A stretch of 64,000 nucleotides of DNA from Leptospira yanagawae serovar Saopaulo str. Sao Paulo = ATCC 700523 (GTDB lineage Bacteria > Spirochaetota > Leptospiria > Leptospirales > Leptospiraceae). Shown here one piece after another: positions 56,253 through 64,000 of this stretch. The DNA is taken from assembly GCF_000332475.2 (NCBI RefSeq), contig NZ_AOGX02000015.1:124001-188000 (forward strand), read 5' to 3'. A program made the position numbers and the translations under genes. Position 1 is the first letter of the stretch, and every line of letters begins with the position of its first letter. The notes beneath the pieces were generated by a model, which searched no databases, was not told the DNA's origin, and saw nothing but the letters and a program-made list of their open reading frames with translations.

Positions 56253-56895
56253 CCCACGCGGTTTGTTCTGCCACTGCTCGTTCCAATCGATCCAAATAAG
56301 ACAATTTTGGAATTTCATAAGCACCCAGTTGCCAGGTCACATGATTGAGTTGTTGGGTGTCAAAAAGGACAAAATTTGATTCCCGTAGTTTTGCAAATAA
56401 ATGATAAAGGGCTATTTTTCCTGCATCTGATGCAAACGAAAACATACTTTCACCTGCAAAAAACTTTCCAATCGCCACTCCATACACTCCTCCCACAAGT
56501 ACGTTCTCCGAATTCCATACTTCTACGGAATGGGCCCAACCTTGTTTGTGAAGTTCCTTATACCCTTCAATGAAACCAGGTGTGATCCAAGTATTGTCTT
56601 TTTCTCGATAGGCACATGCCTGCATGACTATGGGGAAGGCTTCATTGAAGCTGACTCGAAATCGATTTTGTTTTACCTTTCGTAAAACGGTTTTAGAAAA
56701 ATGTACACGATTCAAATCAAAAATTGCACGAGGGTCAAGGCAATACCATCGAATCGGATCCTCTGACCATGGGAAAATTCCGTGAGTGTATGCATATAAC
56801 AGACGCTCAACGGAAAAGTCACCACCTACGGCGACCAAATCTTCCCTCCACTCTCGTGGGTTTTTAAAAAATTGTGCAAAACTCCTTTTTGTCAA
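56230..56895 (-). CDS. aat: Leucyl/phenylalanyl-tRNA--protein transferase
   Basis: A 221-residue Aat with [33 protein letters not shown] and [19 protein letters not shown]. It adds Leu or Phe to proteins with N-terminal Arg or Lys and so marks them for ClpS/ClpAP. The start overlaps the end of the upstream secreted-protein gene by four bases, so the two may share a transcript. Confidence 0.95.
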   Translation of the reverse strand: MTKRSFAQFFKNPREWREDLVAVGGDFSVERLLYAYTHGIFPWSEDPIRWYCLDPRAIFDLNRVHFSKTVLRKVKQNRFRVSFNEAFPIVMQACAYREKDNTWITPGFIEGYKELHKQGWAHSVEVWNSENVLVGGVYGVAIGKFFAGESMFSFASDAGKIALYHLFAKLRESNFVLFDTQQLNHVTWQLGAYEIPKLSYLDRLERAVAEQTAWVIPPSHD

Positions 56896-57623
56896 GGTTC
56901 CAAAACTTCCTTTGGATAATCATAAACGATTTTTACTTTTAAACTTTTTCCATTTTCATCATTGATATTGGAAAGACCTTCAAATTGTAAGATACGACGC
57001 GTTTCTACATCATACACAAGTAAAAATGGTTTCACCACTTGTTTCAAAACAAAGTTATCAATTTCCAAACGTAAATAGAGTGCCTGTCTTCCCTTCCATT
57101 CACCATCTTTGATTTTTAAAACAGCAAACTTATAATCATCTAACTGGACCGGGGCAATAAAATGAAATGAAAGCCTTGAACCATTTGCTAATTCATCCCA
57201 ATGGTTCCGAACAAAATAATCAAATCCACCATCGAGTACGGCTGGTGATTTTGGTGTGTAGGTCTTTTCAGAAATCGGATCTTCTTTTTTCCTTTTGAAA
57301 AAGAGACGGACGGATTTTCCCTTTACGTCAGCACCTTCCGTATATCCATCCCTTTCATCTACGGTTTTGAAAGTGGGAACTTCTGGATTTTGATCAAACT
57401 CAATGTGTTTGGATCCAAACACTTTCCCATTTGCATCCTTGTATTGGATTTCGGAATGGGTATGCTTTCCATTATTATAATATTCTTTATGGTTATCTGA
57501 ATAAACGTATTTTCCGGTGGATAGGTCGTACGCTTTGCCAAAATACTGGTACTTTGGTTTTTCTGCCAGAAGTGGCAAAAATGATGGAAAAACTATGGCG
57601 AAAATTAGGATTTTACGTATCAT
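56892..57623 (-). CDS. Secreted protein of unknown function
   Basis: About 243 residues with a signal peptide ([22 protein letters not shown]). Most of the mature part is beta-rich with charged turns ([26 protein letters not shown]). The ATG at 57623 is chosen since a start at 57662 would overlap the divergent gene at 57636 and precede the signal peptide. No family recognised. It overlaps aat by four bases. Confidence 0.65.
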   Translation of the reverse strand: MIRKILIFAIVFPSFLPLLAEKPKYQYFGKAYDLSTGKYVYSDNHKEYYNNGKHTHSEIQYKDANGKVFGSKHIEFDQNPEVPTFKTVDERDGYTEGADVKGKSVRLFFKRKKEDPISEKTYTPKSPAVLDGGFDYFVRNHWDELANGSRLSFHFIAPVQLDDYKFAVLKIKDGEWKGRQALYLRLEIDNFVLKQVVKPFLLVYDVETRRILQFEGLSNINDENGKSLKVKIVYDYPKEVLEP

Positions 57624-57635
57624 ATTCTTTAGACC

Positions 57636-58808
57636 ATGAAAAAATACAGACTGACCGACCAACGGACACTTTTAGGGATCGTTTCCAAACTCACCACCAC
57701 TGTTTTGCAGGACCGAGACACCAAACAAAAGATCACTTTGAACAATCCCGTTGCCGTCAACGATATCTTAAAATCAGTCCATATCACCATTGAGGCCACA
57801 GAACCATTGGTTTCCAAACCCAAATCTTTAGTCTGTGTTTTGAAAGAAAATCGAGTGGAACTCCGGGTGAAACCGGTTAATCCCTACCAAGATGATTTAC
57901 TCCAAGTTTATGAAATTTTAATCGAACCATTAGAACGCTCTGCCAAACGAGCTGCCATTGAGGACATATCTGCTTATGAAGTACAAATGGCACAGACAGC
58001 TGATTTGGGAACCGTCATTTCCATTTATGGAAAAACATCGATCATCAACCAAGCTTTGAACCAATGGCAGGTTCATCTGGAACAAGTTTTAACTAATTTT
58101 GGATACTTCATTAAAAAGGTACAAATTGGGTTTTATTATGCCGCGGACACCCAACTGATGGAAGCTTTGGCGACTTCAAAGGCTCCGTATTACGTACGTG
58201 ATGCGAATCGCAGAATTTTTTATACAGACAGAGGATTTTATAGTCCTAAAAAACTAAGTGAGATGTACGTTCGATCTTACCTAGATTCTCTATTAATCAA
58301 TAATACAAAATCGACTTTGATATTTCCATTTTTTTCCAACGGTAAAGTATTACTTGGTTATTTTGAAATCATAAGCAATTTACCTGACCTAGGAAATGCG
58401 TCTCTCCAGTCCGATATTGAAGGCCCAGAAGGCATAGGACCGTTATTATCATTTTTGGACCAAAAAGCGGAGGAATTTGTTTTCCAACTTGAATTTGCCT
58501 ATGCAAAAGATTGGGAAACCGTGATTCGCACAACACCCGTTAGGGATATTAGCCAAGATGGTCGGGGTATCGGGATAACCTTACCCAAAGGAACAAATCT
58601 GGATGGAAGGCCCATAGGATCTCCTGTATCTTTCCAACTAAAAATCAATTCCTCTCCCTATACTTTTTTTGGAAGTTTACGGAGTCTAAAAAAAGGAGAG
58701 AATGATACCACACATATTGGTTTACAAATTTTCCAATGTGATAAAACAGAAGGGATGTCACTCCTTAGCACTTATGCATCAAATTTAATTGGAGAAGCTG
58801 TTTCATGA
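57636..58808 (+). CDS. DUF1577-like Leptospira protein
   Basis: A 390-residue soluble protein. Its layout and length resemble the DUF1577 family described from Leptospira; this is by recollection and tentative. The C-terminal part (about 295-375, with VRDISQDGRGIGITLP and GSPVSFQLKINSSPYTFFGSLRSL) resembles a PilZ domain, which binds cyclic-di-GMP, but the RxxxR motif is not clear. It shares an ATGA overlap with the following membrane-protein gene. Confidence 0.55.
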   Translation: MKKYRLTDQRTLLGIVSKLTTTVLQDRDTKQKITLNNPVAVNDILKSVHITIEATEPLVSKPKSLVCVLKENRVELRVKPVNPYQDDLLQVYEILIEPLERSAKRAAIEDISAYEVQMAQTADLGTVISIYGKTSIINQALNQWQVHLEQVLTNFGYFIKKVQIGFYYAADTQLMEALATSKAPYYVRDANRRIFYTDRGFYSPKKLSEMYVRSYLDSLLINNTKSTLIFPFFSNGKVLLGYFEIISNLPDLGNASLQSDIEGPEGIGPLLSFLDQKAEEFVFQLEFAYAKDWETVIRTTPVRDISQDGRGIGITLPKGTNLDGRPIGSPVSFQLKINSSPYTFFGSLRSLKKGENDTTHIGLQIFQCDKTEGMSLLSTYASNLIGEAVS

Positions 58809-59179
58809 CACCCGAGCAGTATGAAACGATCATAACCATTTTAACAGAAATCCAAAACCAAGGAGGTTCGGATCCTTATCGATTGGCTCTGTATTTGGTT
58901 CCTCACATCGGAATCATCTTCGGAACCACATTTTTGTTTTTTTTGTTTCAGTGGTGGCATAAACAAAAAATGGCCCTCATCCAATCTGGGCAATACAAAC
59001 CTTGGAGTTTTGACATCAGATTGTATTCATTTTTCCTTGGTCTTTTGTTGACATTCACTGGATTTGCCTTATCGTTTGTATTTATACTCGTCTTAGGTCG
59101 TTCTATGGCGATGTTAGGAGGGTTAATCCCATTCGCAATTGGACTCGGTCTCTTGACCTTTTACAAACAACACAGGTAA
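58805..59179 (+). CDS. Small three-helix membrane protein
   Basis: A 124-residue protein with membrane segments IGIIFGTTFLFFLFQWW, LYSFFLGLLLTFTGFALSFVFIL and AMLGGLIPFAIGLGLLTFY. It overlaps the DUF1577-like gene upstream (ATGA) and stands before the ECF sigma gene. Such small proteins next to a sigma gene sometimes act in its control, but no motif proves this. Confidence 0.65.
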   Translation: MTPEQYETIITILTEIQNQGGSDPYRLALYLVPHIGIIFGTTFLFFLFQWWHKQKMALIQSGQYKPWSFDIRLYSFFLGLLLTFTGFALSFVFILVLGRSMAMLGGLIPFAIGLGLLTFYKQHR

Positions 59180-59226
59180 CAGAGACCAAACGGAAATGTA
59201 ACGATGAGGACTGGAATTCCATCCAG

Positions 59227-59748
59227 TTGGTCTTACGTGGAGATATGTCTCAATTTGAAGTACTGATGAAACGGTACGAAGGAATGGTGTACTCACAAGC
59301 TCGGAAAGCATTTTTATCGAAAGAAGAAGCAGAAGATTTCACACAAGAAGTATTTCTGAAAGCCTATGAGTCATTAAGTCAATTCCGTGGTGAGGCACAA
59401 TTTTCTACTTGGTTATACCAAATTGCAAAATTTCGCTTAACAAAAGTTAATAAAAAGAAGTCCCATATCCTAACAGATTGGTCAGAAGATGTGGCAACTG
59501 TTCCCGACAATTCCAAACCTACCACTGTAGAAATTTTAGATAAAGAAGAAACTCATCATATTTTACATTGCCTCATTGCAAAACTTCCTAAGTCCTACCA
59601 ACTACCTATTCGCTTACATTACTTTGAAAACAAACCTTTGAAAGAGATAGCAAACGATCTCAATATCAAACTAGGTACCATCAAAAGTCATATCTCTAGA
59701 GGAAAAGAACTAATACGAAAATGGTGGTCACATGAAATCGAAGGATAA
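59227..59748 (+). CDS. ECF-type RNA polymerase sigma factor
   Basis: A sigma70 family protein of 173 residues from the TTG at 59227. Region 2 is in AEDFTQEVFLKAYESLSQFRGEAQFSTWLYQIA and region 4 in LPKSYQLPIRLHYFENKPLKEIANDLNIKLGTIKSHISRGKELIR. In the same frame, codons before the TTG read DEDWNSIQ, which looks like the start of region 2, but no ATG, GTG or TTG stands upstream of them after the previous stop. The true start is therefore unsettled. It overlaps the next gene by 17 bases. Confidence 0.85.
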   Translation: MVLRGDMSQFEVLMKRYEGMVYSQARKAFLSKEEAEDFTQEVFLKAYESLSQFRGEAQFSTWLYQIAKFRLTKVNKKKSHILTDWSEDVATVPDNSKPTTVEILDKEETHHILHCLIAKLPKSYQLPIRLHYFENKPLKEIANDLNIKLGTIKSHISRGKELIRKWWSHEIEG

Positions 59749-60085
59749 AAACAATGTATATCCCGATTTATTTGGCGATATTGATCCCTTCCTGAAACAT
59801 TCGGAAGCTCCTTCGATCATACGTATCCGAGTCATGGGACAAATTTTACCTTTAAAATTTTTGTTTTCTTCCTTATTTATATCGTTCTTACTTTTGCTCA
59901 TCCCATTTGGGACAATGTTATTTTCTATCATACAAGATACCAACTCAGTGTATTTGTTACCTCTTCTCATCAGTTCCAGTTTATTTTTTTGTTTTTATTC
60001 CCTTGTCCTTGGCTTTTTACTCCTCAACACAAGAATTCCTTTTCTGAATGCATGGAAAGAGAAACTTGGATTTGAAGAGGTTTGA
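59732..60085 (+). CDS. Small membrane protein after the ECF sigma gene, possible anti-sigma factor
   Basis: A 117-residue protein with a soluble N-terminal part of about 45 residues and two membrane segments (FSSLFISFLLLLIPFGTMLF and LLPLLISSSLFFCFYSLVLGFLLL). It overlaps the sigma gene by 17 bases. Position and layout fit a membrane-bound anti-sigma factor, but no zinc-binding HxxxCxxC motif is seen. Confidence 0.6.
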   Translation: MKSKDKNNVYPDLFGDIDPFLKHSEAPSIIRIRVMGQILPLKFLFSSLFISFLLLLIPFGTMLFSIIQDTNSVYLLPLLISSSLFFCFYSLVLGFLLLNTRIPFLNAWKEKLGFEEV

Positions 60086-60091
60086 TCATTC

Positions 60092-60472
60092 GTGAAAGTC
60101 GTATTCGTTTCTTTTCTTTTACTTTTTGTTTCTTCCATTTCTGCTGAGGTTTTACCTTCCGCAGAAGAATTTTTGAATATGGATTTGGATAAATCCATTC
60201 GGTTGGTAGAATCCTTATCCAAAGAAGATTCAAAATCGTTAGTATCAGAACTGCGCGTGGAAATGAAAAAATCCTACCCCAAAGCAGATCATTTTTACTT
60301 TCTCATTTCCCATTTGGAAGAAATCCAAGCCATCGAAAAAGAACAAGCAAGACTCAAATCATTACTTTGGGTGTATGCACTTGCCTTTGTTTTGTTCACT
60401 GGATTTTTAGGTTTGATTTTACTCCGCCAAAGGAAAGCAATCCGAGATATCAACCAAATGCTTGGTCATTAA
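60092..60472 (+). CDS. Small exported membrane-anchored protein
   Basis: A 126-residue protein from a GTG start. It has a signal peptide (VVFVSFLLLFVSSISAEVLP), a helical middle part and a C-terminal membrane helix (LWVYALAFVLFTGFLGLILLRQ). It lies six bases after the possible anti-sigma gene, so it probably belongs to the same ECF operon. Function unknown. Confidence 0.6.
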   Translation: MKVVFVSFLLLFVSSISAEVLPSAEEFLNMDLDKSIRLVESLSKEDSKSLVSELRVEMKKSYPKADHFYFLISHLEEIQAIEKEQARLKSLLWVYALAFVLFTGFLGLILLRQRKAIRDINQMLGH

Positions 60473-60543
60473 AAAGGAATCGATTTTTTGTCATGGTTTT
60501 GTATTCTTTTTGTAACGAACCCATGTTAACTTGAAATATATTC

Positions 60544-61218
60544 ATGAAAATATTGATTGTAGATGACGAAGAAGACATTGCGGGCCTGATCCAATTCCAC
60601 TTGGAAGAGGAAGGTTTCCAAACCGAAGTTTGCCATAATGGCATGGAAGTTCTACCTCGTTTAGAAAAAAACCTACCTGACGGAATTATATTAGATTTGA
60701 TGTTACCTGGCATTGGTGGTATGGACCTATGCAAACGGATTAAAGAAAAATACCCCCAAATACCTATCCTTATGGTCACGGCAAAAACAGGGGAAACTGA
60801 TGTGGTTTTAGGGCTTGAGTTAGGCGCTGATGATTACATTCGTAAACCATTTAATATTAGAGAACTTGTTGCACGTGTGCGAACTGTTACACGAAGAACC
60901 ACTGATCCCAATCAAGAAGTCCAAGGCACAATCACAACTGGAAAAATCCAAATCAATCCAACAGCACACAAAGTCTTTGTAGAAGGAACTGAAATTGATT
61001 TAACATTAATTGAGTTTAAATTATTACAGTTGTTTGCTGGTAATCCTGGTGTTGCATTTTCACGGGACAAATTATTAGATCGAATTTGGGGCAAAGATGT
61101 ATTTGTCACAGACCGCACAGTGGATGTTAATATCAAACGCCTAAGGGACAAACTGCTCTCAGAAAAAGAACGACTCGAAACCATTCGCGGAGTCGGTTAT
61201 CGATTCCGCGATGCGTAG
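60544..61218 (+). CDS. OmpR/PhoB-type response regulator
   Basis: A 224-residue regulator. The receiver domain has DDEED, the phosphoacceptor Asp in GIILDLMLPG and Lys in YIRKPFN. The winged-helix effector domain ends in RTVDVNIKRLRDKL...IRGVGYRF. The pair with the next gene and the PAS/HAMP kinase resembles PhoB/PhoR, though no pst genes are near. It overlaps the kinase gene by eight bases. Confidence 0.92.
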   Translation: MKILIVDDEEDIAGLIQFHLEEEGFQTEVCHNGMEVLPRLEKNLPDGIILDLMLPGIGGMDLCKRIKEKYPQIPILMVTAKTGETDVVLGLELGADDYIRKPFNIRELVARVRTVTRRTTDPNQEVQGTITTGKIQINPTAHKVFVEGTEIDLTLIEFKLLQLFAGNPGVAFSRDKLLDRIWGKDVFVTDRTVDVNIKRLRDKLLSEKERLETIRGVGYRFRDA

Positions 61219-62575
61219 TTTTTTCTCCACTCTACTTCTTCTTAACTGGGGTTTGTTACTTGTTTTACTCACCCTTGCACTCGGTGTATTTTATATTTAC
61301 GACCAAGTGGTCCCAGCAGTACGCCCCCTTATTTTATTTGGTTTTGTCCTCATCGCTATTTTTGGTACCTTCTATATTTCCACGAACATTGCCATGCGGA
61401 TCACAGATCCCCTAGCCACTGTCGAAAAAAAAACCAAAGAAATCAATGCGGGTGATTTTGGTGTTGAATTATCTTCGCCTGAGATTCGTGAGTTGGCCAC
61501 CCTTGCCTCTTCCATCAATGAAATGGCAAGACGATTAAAAGTTCAATTTTTAGATTTAACTGTCGAAAAAGAAAAATTCAATTATTTACTTCAAAATTTA
61601 AAAGAAGGTGTTTTTGCAATTGATCGTAATCATAAGTTTTTATTTTTAAACCGAAATATTTCAGACACTCTTATCGAACAAAATTCCCAATTCAAAGAGT
61701 TCGCACCTTCTATAAAAAACAAAGAATTATTAAATTTTATAACCGACAAAATCAAATCTGGGAAAGAGGGTAAAACCGAATTCCAAGACGGTATTCATTT
61801 TTATACAGCTAGACTTTATCCGATTAAATCCGATGCAATGATTCAACTTTATATTGGTGTGATTTCTGATATTACAGAAGACCGTCAAAACCAAATGATT
61901 CGGGAACAATTTTTTCAAAACGCTTCCCATGAATTGAAAACTCCTATTACATCAATCAAAGGTTATGCGGAAACTCTTGAATATAAATTGAAACTGGCTC
62001 CCGATTCAAATGAACGAAAGTTTTTAGATGCCATCTTACGAAATACAGAAAGGCTCATTCGAATTGTTGAAGATATGTTGACCGTCTCTCGTTTAGAAAG
62101 CCACAAAACAGTTTTGAATCTGACAGATGTGTCCTTATCGGAACTCGTAAAAAATGTTTCTGAATCCCTTGGGGTGATCTATTCCCAAAAAAAACAGAAT
62201 TTGGTTTTAGACATTCCCACTAATTTGAAAGTGAAGGCAGATCGTTTGCTTTTGGAAGATTTATTAGTTAATTTGATTTCCAATGCATCTGCTTACAGTC
62301 CGGAAGGTTCTAGTGTAATTGTAAGGGCGAGTTCTTTAGATGAAAATCATTTGATCCAAGTCATTGACCAAGGGATTGGCATTTCAGCTGAAGATGCAGA
62401 ACGAATCTTTGAACGTTTTTTTAGAGTGGATACAAATCGATCCAGAAAGGAAGGAGGAACGGGTCTTGGTCTTTCCATTGTGAAACACATTGCAAGGCTC
62501 CATTCTGGTGAGGTTTCTGTATCTCCCAATCCTAAGGGTGGGTCCATTTTCTCCTTTGTTTTTCCTAAAAAATAG
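61211..62575 (+). CDS. Sensor histidine kinase, PhoR-like
   Basis: A 454-residue membrane kinase. Two membrane segments stand at residues about 5-30 and 38-58, then a HAMP linker (STNIAMRITDPLATVEK), a PAS domain (KEGVFAIDRNHKFLFLN), the phospho-acceptor His in NASHELKTPITSIKGYAE, and the ATPase domain (LLVNLISNASAYS, DQGIGIS, GGTGLGLSIVKHIA). There is almost no periplasmic part, so the signal is probably sensed within the membrane or by the PAS domain. Confidence 0.93.
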   Translation: MRSFFSTLLLLNWGLLLVLLTLALGVFYIYDQVVPAVRPLILFGFVLIAIFGTFYISTNIAMRITDPLATVEKKTKEINAGDFGVELSSPEIRELATLASSINEMARRLKVQFLDLTVEKEKFNYLLQNLKEGVFAIDRNHKFLFLNRNISDTLIEQNSQFKEFAPSIKNKELLNFITDKIKSGKEGKTEFQDGIHFYTARLYPIKSDAMIQLYIGVISDITEDRQNQMIREQFFQNASHELKTPITSIKGYAETLEYKLKLAPDSNERKFLDAILRNTERLIRIVEDMLTVSRLESHKTVLNLTDVSLSELVKNVSESLGVIYSQKKQNLVLDIPTNLKVKADRLLLEDLLVNLISNASAYSPEGSSVIVRASSLDENHLIQVIDQGIGISAEDAERIFERFFRVDTNRSRKEGGTGLGLSIVKHIARLHSGEVSVSPNPKGGSIFSFVFPKK

Positions 62576-62626
62576 ATTCTCGTAAGAGAAGTCCCCGGAT
62601 AAAATATTGGTATCCGGTAGGTAATT

Positions 62627-63781
62627 ATGAAGTACCCTTTGGGATTTTACTCCTTTGGCAAAAACATTGGTATCAAAGATACAAGTTTAGATTTTGCAGT
62701 GATTTATTCCGATGTTCGTTGCCACGCTGCGGCTGTATTCACACGGAATAATTTTCCAGGAGCTCCTATTTATGTTGGCCGAGACCACATCCAAGATGGA
62801 TACCTCCAAGCCATCGTCATCAATTCCAAAAATTCAAATGTAGCAACGGGTGAAAAGGGAATCCAAGATTCTTACCAAATTTGTGAAACATTGGCAAAAT
62901 CTTTACAAATCAAAAAAGAAGATATCCTACCATCTTCCACTGGAGTGATTGGAGTTCCACTTCCCATTGAAAAAATCTTAAATGCCTGTTTGACTGCGAA
63001 AGAAAACTTAAAACCTGGAAATTTAGATGAAGTGGCTGAGGCCATCATGACAACAGATACAAAGAAAAAAATTTCTTACCGCACGATCAATCACAACGGA
63101 AATGAAGGTGTGATGTATGGAATTGCCAAGGGTGCGGGAATGATCGAACCGAATATGGCAACGATGTTGTCTTATATCTTATGTGATTATCTACCTGAAT
63201 CGAAAGACCTAAAAGGAATTCTCAAAAGAGTCGTTGATCAAACTTATAATTGTATCACTATTGATTCCGATACTTCTACAAGTGATACAGTTGTTTTAAT
63301 GTGCTCGGGAAAACTGGGAACAATTCCAGATGATTTATTCGCATCCAATTTAAAAGAGATTGCAACAGAACTTTCAAAAAAAATTGCAAGGGACGGTGAA
63401 GGAGCAAGTAAATTAATCGAACTCACCGTAAAACACGGTCGAGACGACAACCAAGTGACAAAAATTGGTAAATCGATTCTCAATTCACCACTTGTGAAAA
63501 CCGCTATTTATGGTGGGGATCCTAATTGGGGACGATTTATCATGGCCATCGGCAAAGTATTTGATGAACCTATTCCCTATGACAAACTTGAAATTCAATT
63601 AGGTGGAATTTCGGTAAAAGGTGCAGATTCAGAAACAAAATCAAAGTTAGCCGAATATCTTAAATCCAATGAAGAAATTTTCATTCATGTCGAATTAAAT
63701 ACAGGAAAGTTTGAAAAAACGTTTTGGAGTTGTGATTTTACAGAAGGTTACATTCAGGAAAATGCTTACTACACAACATGA
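62627..63781 (+). CDS. argJ: Glutamate N-acetyltransferase / amino-acid acetyltransferase
   Basis: A 384-residue ArgJ, which transfers acetyl from N-acetylornithine to glutamate in arginine synthesis. The self-cleavage site is in GAGMIEPNMATMLSYI, where the Thr after Ala becomes the new N-terminus and nucleophile of the beta chain. DSDTSTSDTVVLM and GDPNWGRFIMAIGK are conserved. The ATG at 62627 follows GGTAATT. The last bases overlap the next gene (ATGA). Confidence 0.95.
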   Translation: MKYPLGFYSFGKNIGIKDTSLDFAVIYSDVRCHAAAVFTRNNFPGAPIYVGRDHIQDGYLQAIVINSKNSNVATGEKGIQDSYQICETLAKSLQIKKEDILPSSTGVIGVPLPIEKILNACLTAKENLKPGNLDEVAEAIMTTDTKKKISYRTINHNGNEGVMYGIAKGAGMIEPNMATMLSYILCDYLPESKDLKGILKRVVDQTYNCITIDSDTSTSDTVVLMCSGKLGTIPDDLFASNLKEIATELSKKIARDGEGASKLIELTVKHGRDDNQVTKIGKSILNSPLVKTAIYGGDPNWGRFIMAIGKVFDEPIPYDKLEIQLGGISVKGADSETKSKLAEYLKSNEEIFIHVELNTGKFEKTFWSCDFTEGYIQENAYYTT

Positions 63782-64000
63782 TTTCGAATAAATTAAAAAA
63801 TACGATTAAATTCTTTTTGCCGTCGAGTTACCAACTCAAACTCTCGGTAACCAATTTATTCACTCGTACTGTTTTTATTTTATTTGTTTATATATCTTAT
63901 TTTATTATTTTATTTCAGATTCCGGAATCAATGTCTTACCGTTTGGAACTTGCACTATTACTCACGTGTGCGTTTTCATTGATTTTATACTTACCATTGA
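63778..64000 (+). CDS. Partial gene for a membrane protein, cut by the window end
   Basis: An open frame from the ATG at 63778, overlapping argJ by four bases and open to the window edge (74 codons seen). It has a membrane segment TVFILFVYISYFIILF and a second one beginning LLLTCAFSLILYLPL. The N-terminal 25 residues are basic. Too little is present to name a family. Confidence 0.6.
   Translation, partial: MISNKLKNTIKFFLPSSYQLKLSVTNLFTRTVFILFVYISYFIILFQIPESMSYRLELALLLTCAFSLILYLPL

Noticed and set aside
1..64000. CRISPR arrays, tRNA or rRNA genes, insertion sequences and prophage
   Set aside because: No regularly spaced repeats, no cloverleaf with a TTCRA arm, no transposase or phage structural genes were found on reading both strands.

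Overview
The window looks like chromosomal DNA of a spirochaete of the genus Leptospira, most probably a free-living (saprophytic, L. biflexa-like) species. The evidence is the moderate to low GC content, frequent TTG and GTG starts, spirochaetal lipobox variants (LANLQC, LVSNC, LFLEC), a flgN-flgK-flgL-fliW-csrA block, a fused isobutyryl-CoA mutase, and many secreted proteins that match only Leptospira-type families. No rRNA, tRNA, CRISPR array, insertion sequence or prophage was seen. The species call is an inference.

Left end (1-5.9 kb): a tightly packed four-gene operon encodes an MNT nucleotidyltransferase, a HEPN partner, and the Mod and Res subunits of a type III restriction-modification system. 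Consecutive genes overlap or nearly touch. The mod gene carries an in-frame run of eight G, and a gain or loss of one G would truncate Mod, so this looks like a phase-variable methyltransferase fused by operon structure to a toxin-antitoxin-like pair. It is the most interesting system in the window.

5.9-19.1 kb: a leftward cluster of envelope genes (F5/8-like NADase-translocation protein, GT-C-like membrane protein, VanW, VanX-type D,D-dipeptidase, WG-repeat protein), then thioredoxin behind a perfect ATACCC-N4-GGGTAT inverted repeat, a Crp/Fnr regulator, a DJ-1/PfpI protein, an MBL-fold lipoprotein, a GC-rich structured intergenic island, a short-chain reductase, a DUF4269 protein, an AlkB dioxygenase, a SUFU-domain protein and unknowns.

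19.1-31.4 kb: an unlisted 24-residue Lys/Ala repeat protein with its own promoter and terminator, a quinone-oxidoreductase-like protein, the glycine cleavage operon gcvT-gcvH-gcvP followed by a [2Fe-2S] ferredoxin, a dihaem cytochrome c, a secreted papain-like protease with fibronectin-like domains, and a large membrane protein with a voltage-sensor-like stretch.

31.4-50 kb: IcmF, a PlsC-type acyltransferase divergent from a PAP2 phosphatase and a flippase, an outer-membrane-like protein that overlaps a degenerate transglycosylase head to head, a response regulator fused to an anti-sigma-type ATPase, a secreted HtrA-like protease with an apparently inactive PDZ relative, a rhodanese lacking its catalytic cysteine, a GH31 lipoprotein related to sulfoquinovosidases, a phosphoesterase, OsmC and a DUF374 acyltransferase.

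50-64 kb: flagellar hook-associated genes with fliW and csrA, small zinc-binding proteins, a DUF962 protein, aat, a DUF1577-like protein, an ECF sigma factor with two small membrane proteins, a PhoB/PhoR-like two-component pair, argJ and a partial membrane protein cut by the window edge.
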